Part shown: in pieces, positions 41,804 through 45,438 of the stretch
Numbering within the stretch: position 1 is the first letter of the stretch
Layout of the letters: each line of letters starts with the position of its first letter
Virus record (IMG/VR): IMGVR_UViG_3300025096_000040
Coordinates: 1-45,438 of that record
DNA length: 45,438 nucleotides
Strand: one strand, 5' to 3'
DNA from: a virus
Notes under the pieces: generated by a model
The model's input: only the letters and a program-made list of their open reading frames with translations
Databases searched by the model: none
Told to the model about the DNA's origin: nothing
Program-made: the position numbers and the translations under genes

Positions 41804-42433
41804 ATCTCTTACAAAATTATAAAACTCTTGTCTTGTGAGATCAGTTTTATCTAAAAATGCTCCTGACATTCTAGCAGTTTTCATTGTACTATCGTGTTTA
41901 ACGCCTCTTACACATGCACACATATGATTAGCTTCTACTAATACTGCTACACCATTGTTTTCATCACATACTTTATCTATATGTGTATGGATTTGCATAG
42001 TTAGATTCTCTTGTACCTGTGGTCGTCTCGCAAACCATTCAACGATTCTATTTAATTTACTTAATCCAATCACCTTACCTTCTCTTCCCGGTATATATGC
42101 TACATGCGCAACACCTATAAATGGTAGATGATGATGAGAGCAAAAAGAATGTACTGTAATATTACCTTGAAATACAATACCATCATATTTATCGATATTA
42201 TCAAATGCAGTTATCGTCGGAGGTTCGGTGTAACATCCTTCTGCTAAGTCATTTACAAATGCTTTTGCTACTCTTAGTGGTGTATTTGAACTATTAGGAT
42301 CATTTCTCCAATCAAACCCTAAGGCGTCCATATATCCTTCGTACGCTATAGCGGCATTATTGATTATATGTTCTTTTTCCTCGTCAGTTCGAGGCCGATT
42401 TTGATTGGCGTATTGAAGTAACTCCTCATTCAT
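41795..42433 (-). CDS. folE: GTP cyclohydrolase I (FolE)
   Basis: About 212 residues (start Met at 42433). [37 protein letters not shown] and [11 protein letters not shown] supply the zinc Cys and His and the catalytic His. It turns GTP into dihydroneopterin triphosphate, the first step to folate or preQ0. With QueC in the same genome window it probably feeds deazaguanine synthesis. A longer ATG (42442) overlaps the -10 box, so I chose the second ATG, which lies at the expected +1. It is a stand-alone transcript from a strong promoter. Confidence 0.93.
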   Translation of the reverse strand: MNEELLQYANQNRPRTDEEKEHIINNAAIAYEGYMDALGFDWRNDPNSSNTPLRVAKAFVNDLAEGCYTEPPTITAFDNIDKYDGIVFQGNITVHSFCSHHHLPFIGVAHVAYIPGREGKVIGLSKLNRIVEWFARRPQVQENLTMQIHTHIDKVCDENNGVAVLVEANHMCACVRGVKHDSTMKTARMSGAFLDKTDLTRQEFYNFVRDLK

Positions 42434-42440
42434 ATGAATC

Positions 42441-42468
42441 ATTATAGCATACTCGATTTATAAGTCAA
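42441..42468 (-). promoter_or_regulatory. Strong sigma-70-like promoter of folE
   Basis: TTGACT (42468-42463), 16-bp spacer, TGC just before TATAAT (extended -10; 42446-42441), then GATTCAT and the ATG at 42433. The 7-nt interval puts +1 on or next to the A of ATG. It is the best sigma-70-like match seen here. Confidence 0.7.
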
Positions 42469-42473
42469 CTTAA

Positions 42474-43139
42474 TTAACTATTTGGTTGTAAATCCGTTAT
42501 TAATTTATAGTCTTCTTTATAAAGATCACGTATTTCGTGTTTTATTTTATCCGAAAACGTTTGTTTCGGCCAGGGATATGTTTTATCTTTTGATCTTCCA
42601 AATACATAATGTTTCTCTATTAAATTAATATTTAATTTTTTATTTAATACATTATATATTTGTTTAAATGTATCTTTTTTATATATAAAAATATCTTTGT
42701 CTATGTTTGAATAATCTAACATATTATTAATACACCATGCTTGAGGTCTAGATCTATGGTCATAATATATTTTATCTTTAAAGATACTCCACCATTCATT
42801 TATATTAATAGGTGTATCTGTCGAAGAATTAAGAAACAATAATTCTGTAGGATATGTTTTTTTCCAAAATCTAGATCGTTTACATATTAACCTATAGAAA
42901 GATTCAAGTCTCTCTATAGGATCTCTCAATATAGTAAACATGTAATCAATATCATTTATATCTACTTTATGATCAATTAGCTTTTTAACATGATAATGAA
43001 ACGAGCGATGCATATAATCACAATTAATAGTCTTATAATCCCAATCATCCACCATAAATGATTTTAATAAGCTAGTAGAACCAGTCCGCGTAATTCTAAT
43101 AAAAATAATCTTTTTATTATCTTTTATCAAATATGGCAT
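42474..43139 (-). CDS. Sulfotransferase family protein
   Basis: 221 residues. The 5'-phosphosulfate loop reads IFIRITRTGSTSLLKSF (about residues 12-28) and the 3'-phosphate-binding segment FTILRDPIERLESFYRL (about 68-84), as in PAPS-dependent carbohydrate sulfotransferases. It would add sulfate to a glycan or other hydroxyl acceptor. It starts 9 bp after a 34-residue ORF in a unit led by an SGNH-like gene. Phage sulfotransferases of this size are usually annotated as family 2; the acceptor is unknown. Confidence 0.75.
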   Translation of the reverse strand: MPYLIKDNKKIIFIRITRTGSTSLLKSFMVDDWDYKTINCDYMHRSFHYHVKKLIDHKVDINDIDYMFTILRDPIERLESFYRLICKRSRFWKKTYPTELLFLNSSTDTPININEWWSIFKDKIYYDHRSRPQAWCINNMLDYSNIDKDIFIYKKDTFKQIYNVLNKKLNINLIEKHYVFGRSKDKTYPWPKQTFSDKIKHEIRDLYKEDYKLITDLQPNS

Positions 43140-43148
43140 AAATTTAAA

Positions 43149-43253
43149 TTACCAAAAAGGATAAATATTGTCCTCATAATCTTTCTTAAACTTTTTTAAA
43201 AACCATTGTTTAAGTTGTAGATATCTTAATTTTATTCTATATAGTAATTTCAT
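43149..43253 (-). CDS. 34-residue cationic small protein
   Basis: The ORF starts by ATGA overlap with the stop of the SGNH-like gene and ends 9 bp before the sulfotransferase ATG. It begins MKLLYRIKLRYLQLKQ and ends DNIYPFW: basic, amphipathic, with Trp near the C-terminus. The exact ATGA coupling and lack of wasted bases support it. A damaged copy of its start (MKLNYK) follows the paralogous SGNH-like gene at 44896. Function unknown; membrane association is possible. Confidence 0.5.
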   Translation of the reverse strand: MKLLYRIKLRYLQLKQWFLKKFKKDYEDNIYPFW

Positions 43254-44026
43254 AGATACTCTTTTATTTTATCTGCTATTAATTGAGCTCCTGCTTTATT
43301 AGGATGAACTCCAACAATCTTCTGCCAGCCATGCTCAGCGCCATAACCATTTTTCTTAAAATAACTAGTCTGAAAATTATCTTCATATATGTATGTAATA
43401 TTAGCTGATCCTGTCTTTTTTTGATTATTACAATAATCTGCTAACATAGTTTTATAAAAATCTTTACAAAATTCATACATTAATGGCTCGAGATTATGCT
43501 CGTACCGTAAAAGAATAATTTTAGCATTAGGCCATCTATTACGAACAACATTAATATTATAATCCACTTGACTTACGGCCTTTTTTAAATACTCTTCTTT
43601 CTGCTCAAATGGTTTTGTATTTAACTTTTTTAACTGTTTACTTACTGAAATATTCGGGTGCCCATGACCTGTCATGAATTCAGATCTACATTCATTTAAA
43701 TCTACCGGCTGTCTATCTGGACTCGGTACTTGATAAATAAAATGTGTTAATTCTACATCTTTATTTTTTTGAATAAATTTTTCTAGAGGATGAGATTGTA
43801 TTCCAGCAGCCCGTCTTCCAATATTATAGGTTTGCCCGGGTAAAAGACTGGCATATGGCCATTCATTACCTTTACGACCATGAGTAAAAGAACACCCAGC
43901 ACATAATATAATATATCCAGGCTCATCTTTTAATTTCATTTTTACTCTCGTTCTCGGATCAAATATTAAACCATCCGCCCCAAATCCAAGATCATCATAA
44001 AAATTAATACCTTTTGGTTTAGTCAT
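43250..44026 (-). CDS. SGNH-hydrolase-like protein, copy A
   Basis: 258 residues. IILCAGCSFTHG resembles block I of SGNH/GDSL hydrolases (Ser in GCSF), and VGVHPNKAGAQLIADKIKEYL resembles block V (D/H-x-x-H-P). Between them, THFIYQVPSPDRQP and a conserved NAKIILLRYEHNLEP. Possible roles are deacetylation or acetyl transfer on glycans. It leads a unit with the small ORF and sulfotransferase and has a late octamer 11 nt upstream. The paralogue at 44051 is divergent and adjacent. Confidence 0.6.
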   Translation of the reverse strand: MTKPKGINFYDDLGFGADGLIFDPRTRVKMKLKDEPGYIILCAGCSFTHGRKGNEWPYASLLPGQTYNIGRRAAGIQSHPLEKFIQKNKDVELTHFIYQVPSPDRQPVDLNECRSEFMTGHGHPNISVSKQLKKLNTKPFEQKEEYLKKAVSQVDYNINVVRNRWPNAKIILLRYEHNLEPLMYEFCKDFYKTMLADYCNNQKKTGSANITYIYEDNFQTSYFKKNGYGAEHGWQKIVGVHPNKAGAQLIADKIKEYL

Positions 44027-44031
44027 ATAGT

Positions 44032-44045
44032 TGTAAATATTTATA
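44032..44045. promoter_or_regulatory. 14-bp bidirectional late promoter (SGNH-like pair)
   Basis: TGTAAATATTTATA is TATAAATA on the minus strand (44045-44038, 11 nt before ATG 44026). It is TGTAAATA on the plus strand (44032-44039, 11 nt before ATG 44051). It is the inverse of the 14-mer at 11772-11785. The equal spacing to both starts is notable. Confidence 0.6.
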
Positions 44046-44050
44046 ATAAT

Positions 44051-44899
44051 ATGGTTATTTTAAACAATGGTTGCTCTTTTTCAGCGCTTACAAGGGATTC
44101 AGGTACGACCTCATATTGCGACTTTCTACCAAAAGAAGTACATAATATTGCAATGCCCGGTTCTGGTGTTGAGATTAATAGAGTTAAAACTTTTATTAAT
44201 AATAAACACCCAAAAATTATAAGTAACAATCATCTAACAATATATGATTCCTATTTTGGTGATAAAGAATTAACACATTTTATTTATCAAATTCCTCATC
44301 CCGCTAGACAGCCATTATTAAAAGATTTAACTGATGAAGAGTTTTATAAAGCTACTTTACAAATTGACGAGGTCTGGGATATCAGATCTGAAGATCACCC
44401 GGTGATTGAAAAGTATAAATATAATGGAAAACCGCGCTCCTTAAGAAATATATTAGTGAGTCTCGGCCTTAGATATAAGAGCTACAAGGCTAATCATAAA
44501 GTCTCATGGGATAAAGAACTGCTTATGCAACAAGAGTTCTTATGGCATCAACTATGGCATGAAAATAAAATCTTTGGACTTGAGGAGCGTGAGAGATATT
44601 TAAAGAAGGCGCTTAATGGTGTAAACGAAAATGTTAATATGATTCGTAATAAATGGCCTAACGCTAAAATTATATTTTTACGGTATGAGGAGACTAAAAT
44701 TCCGTTAATTTATGAATACGGTAAAGACTGGTTTAAGAATACATTATCTAATTACTGTAAAGATAATAATGTTACATATATTTATGAAAAAAATTTTAAT
44801 ACCAATTGGTTTAAACACAATAACTTGTGTGCTGATGGAAAACATCCGAACGAAGCTGGTGCTAAATTAATAGCAGATAAAATAAAGGAATATTTATGA
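44051..44899 (+). CDS. SGNH-hydrolase-like protein, copy B
   Basis: 282 residues. NNGCSFSALTRDSG replaces the GCSFTHG block, THFIYQIPHPARQP and NAKIIFLRYEETKIP match copy A, and the end is DGKHPNEAGAKLIADKIKEYL. The N-terminal third and a central insertion (about residues 95-160) differ from copy A, so the pair diverged or was rearranged after duplication. The family is the same; a catalytic Ser and a terminal Asp-x-x-His are plausible. It is arranged head to head with copy A. Confidence 0.6.
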   Translation: MVILNNGCSFSALTRDSGTTSYCDFLPKEVHNIAMPGSGVEINRVKTFINNKHPKIISNNHLTIYDSYFGDKELTHFIYQIPHPARQPLLKDLTDEEFYKATLQIDEVWDIRSEDHPVIEKYKYNGKPRSLRNILVSLGLRYKSYKANHKVSWDKELLMQQEFLWHQLWHENKIFGLEERERYLKKALNGVNENVNMIRNKWPNAKIIFLRYEETKIPLIYEYGKDWFKNTLSNYCKDNNVTYIYEKNFNTNWFKHNNLCADGKHPNEAGAKLIADKIKEYL

Positions 44900-44916
44900 A
44901 ATTAAATTATAAATAA
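44896..44916 (+). pseudogene. Remnant of the 34-residue small ORF
   Basis: ATGA overlap with the stop of copy B opens a frame reading MKLNYK then stop, matching the start MKLLYR of the small ORF after copy A. The TATAAATA of the next gene lies inside it. The segment appears to be the broken end of a duplication. Confidence 0.45.
44908..44915 (+). promoter_or_regulatory. Late promoter, leaderless, 57-aa gene
   Basis: Perfect TATAAATA, then ATTAT and the ATG at 44921: 5 nt, the same interval as at 11785 and 15258. Confidence 0.55.
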
Positions 44917-44920
44917 TTAT

Positions 44921-45094
44921 ATGAAATCTATTTTGTTATGCGGTGGTAAGGCTTGTTGTCCACAGTTATCCTTACGTAAAGACAAGAAAACGGTACAAAT
45001 TACAGATGATTCCGGGAATGTTGTTACGATGGATATATCTCAAGCTAAATTAATTGATGAAGCTTTAAATGATCTCTTAAAGGAGGGTAAATAA
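44921..45094 (+). CDS. Hypothetical protein, 57 aa
   Basis: Starts MKSILLCGGKACCPQL, with a GG and a CC pair, then a polar region with TDDSGNVVTM and a helix (QAKLIDEALNDLLKEG). It is too short for a usual gene caller but has a perfect late octamer at the leaderless distance, and its end carries the ribosome site of the next gene. The Cys/Gly start might bind metal. Family unknown. Confidence 0.55.
   Translation: MKSILLCGGKACCPQLSLRKDKKTVQITDDSGNVVTMDISQAKLIDEALNDLLKEGK
45079..45087 (+). promoter_or_regulatory. Unusually strong Shine-Dalgarno site
   Basis: AAAGGAGGG in the last codons of the 57-aa gene, the best ribosome site noticed in the window. The nearest downstream codons in the frame of the membrane gene are ATA (45094) and ATT (45097-45103), 7-10 nt away; the ATG (45130) is 42 nt away. 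Confidence 0.6.
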
Positions 45095-45129
45095 TAATTA
45101 TTATTGATATATTAGCGTGTGTTGGTTTA

Positions 45130-45378
45130 ATGTTTATTCTTAAATATGGTACTATTCTTAATTTTCCTAGAAAAATTGTTACAAAATTAAAGTTTATACG
45201 AGAATTATTTAAATGTAGTTTGTGCTTAGGCTTCTGGGCGGGTGTTATTGTATATTTTGTTAGTAAAAATGAATATATTTTGTTTCCATTTGTCAGTGCT
45301 GGAGTGTGTTGGATAGTAGACAATTTCAACAATGTACTTCAATCGATTGAAATAAAACTTGATAAAGAGAATTCATAA
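45130..45378 (+). CDS. Small membrane protein with CxxC motif; start uncertain
   Basis: 82 residues from the ATG. One or two hydrophobic helices (about 1-12 and 31-60) flank FKCSLCLGFWAGV, a short Cys-x-x-Cys plus Trp motif seen in small phage membrane proteins (recall, not computed). The frame stays open upstream with a run of Ile codons. A strong AAAGGAGGG lies at 45079, so the natural start may be ATA or ATT near 45094-45103, adding IIIIDILACVGL and completing a first helix. I give the ATG as the conservative start. The function is unknown. Confidence 0.6.
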   Translation: MFILKYGTILNFPRKIVTKLKFIRELFKCSLCLGFWAGVIVYFVSKNEYILFPFVSAGVCWIVDNFNNVLQSIEIKLDKENS

Positions 45379-45386
45379 TATATAAT
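45359..45386 (+). promoter_or_regulatory. Sigma-70-like promoter before the last ORF
   Basis: TTGATA (45359-45364), 16-bp spacer, TATAAT (45381-45386), then 7 nt to the ATG at 45394. It overlaps the end of the membrane-protein gene and gives another leaderless start. Confidence 0.55.
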
Positions 45387-45393
45387 AGTAAAA

Positions 45394-45438
45394 ATGGCTG
45401 GTAAAGGAAGTAAAAGACGTCCGCCGTCGGACGAGGGT
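45394..45438 (+). CDS. Start of a small phage protein, partial
   Basis: 15 codons to the window edge: MAGKGSKRRPPSDEG. A 'GKGSKxRP' start occurs in uncharacterised small proteins of T4-like marine phages (recall). It has its own early-type promoter. The rest is outside the window. Confidence 0.55.
   Translation, partial: MAGKGSKRRPPSDEG

Noticed and set aside
42434-42442. Upstream ATG of folE (MIH extension)
   Set aside because: This ATG overlaps the -10 box of a near-consensus promoter, so it would not be in the transcript.

Overview
The window is a dense, AT-rich (roughly one third GC by eye) piece of a T4-like contractile-tailed phage genome. The evidence is a near-complete T4-type replication, recombination and late-transcription set (gp43, gp45, gp32, gp41, gp61, a gp59-like protein, RNase H, UvsX, UvsY, UvsW, gp46, gp47, gp55) next to a T4-type terminase and tail module (gp17, gp18, gp19, a gp26/gp51-type protein, a tape measure and a gp48-like protein). 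The host cannot be read from the sequence. The AT bias, small overlapping genes and accessory content (QueC, FolE, nucleotide-sugar enzymes, sulfotransferase) resemble marine T4-like phages; this is inference. I saw no tRNA, CRISPR array, integrase, insertion sequence or homing endonuclease, and no gene-free stretch longer than 300 bp.

Layout. 1-11771 is the packaging and tail module, all on the minus strand (terminase, tube-like protein, sheath, tube, second tube-like protein, two small assembly proteins, tape measure, and a gp48-like gene cut by the window edge). One plus-strand gene, rmlA (8609-9472), interrupts it. 11785-14306 (plus) holds an acidic scaffold-like protein with a nested internal gene, a strong terminator, and a neck-like protein. 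14275-15236 (minus) has three small unknowns and 15258-16164 (plus) two small low-complexity proteins. 16161-39342 is a 23-kb minus-strand array of tightly overlapping genes transcribed leftward from uvsY: recombination (uvsY, uvsW, 46, 47, uvsX), late sigma factor (55), DNA polymerase, a 7-deazaguanine/purine cluster (queC, GMP-reductase-like, stand-alone class II glutamine amidotransferase), helicase, DHH phosphoesterase, 59-like, 32, 45, two sugar-nucleotide enzymes (RmlB, RmlD-like), RNase H and primase. 39407-41803 (plus) holds small genes, a PD-(D/E)xK nuclease and a nucleotidyltransferase. 41795-44026 (minus) holds folE, a sulfotransferase, a 34-residue ORF and an SGNH-like protein. 44051 to the end (plus) carries a paralogue of that SGNH-like protein and small ORFs.

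How the genes work together. Replication and recombination genes form one head-to-tail array. The late sigma factor in it (gp55) should read the T4-type late promoters (octamers close to TATAAATA) found before many virion and accessory genes. A second promoter class looks like host sigma-70 boxes (TTGATT/TTGACT-like, 15-17 bp, TATAAT) and precedes uvsY, gene 43, the ORF after 43, folE, rmlA and the last ORF. In both classes the start codon often sits where transcription should begin, so many first genes of units look leaderless. QueC, FolE and the amidotransferase suggest 7-deazaguanine modification of the phage DNA. RmlA, RmlB, an RmlD-like protein, two glycosyltransferases, a sulfotransferase and two SGNH-like proteins suggest glycan synthesis or modification.

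The most novel points are the leaderless promoter design including a 14-bp bidirectional late promoter used twice, the split amidotransferase/QueC cluster, the gene nested in frame inside the acidic scaffold-like ORF, the duplicated SGNH genes with a decayed small-ORF remnant, and a 30-bp perfect palindrome at the end of the primase gene.
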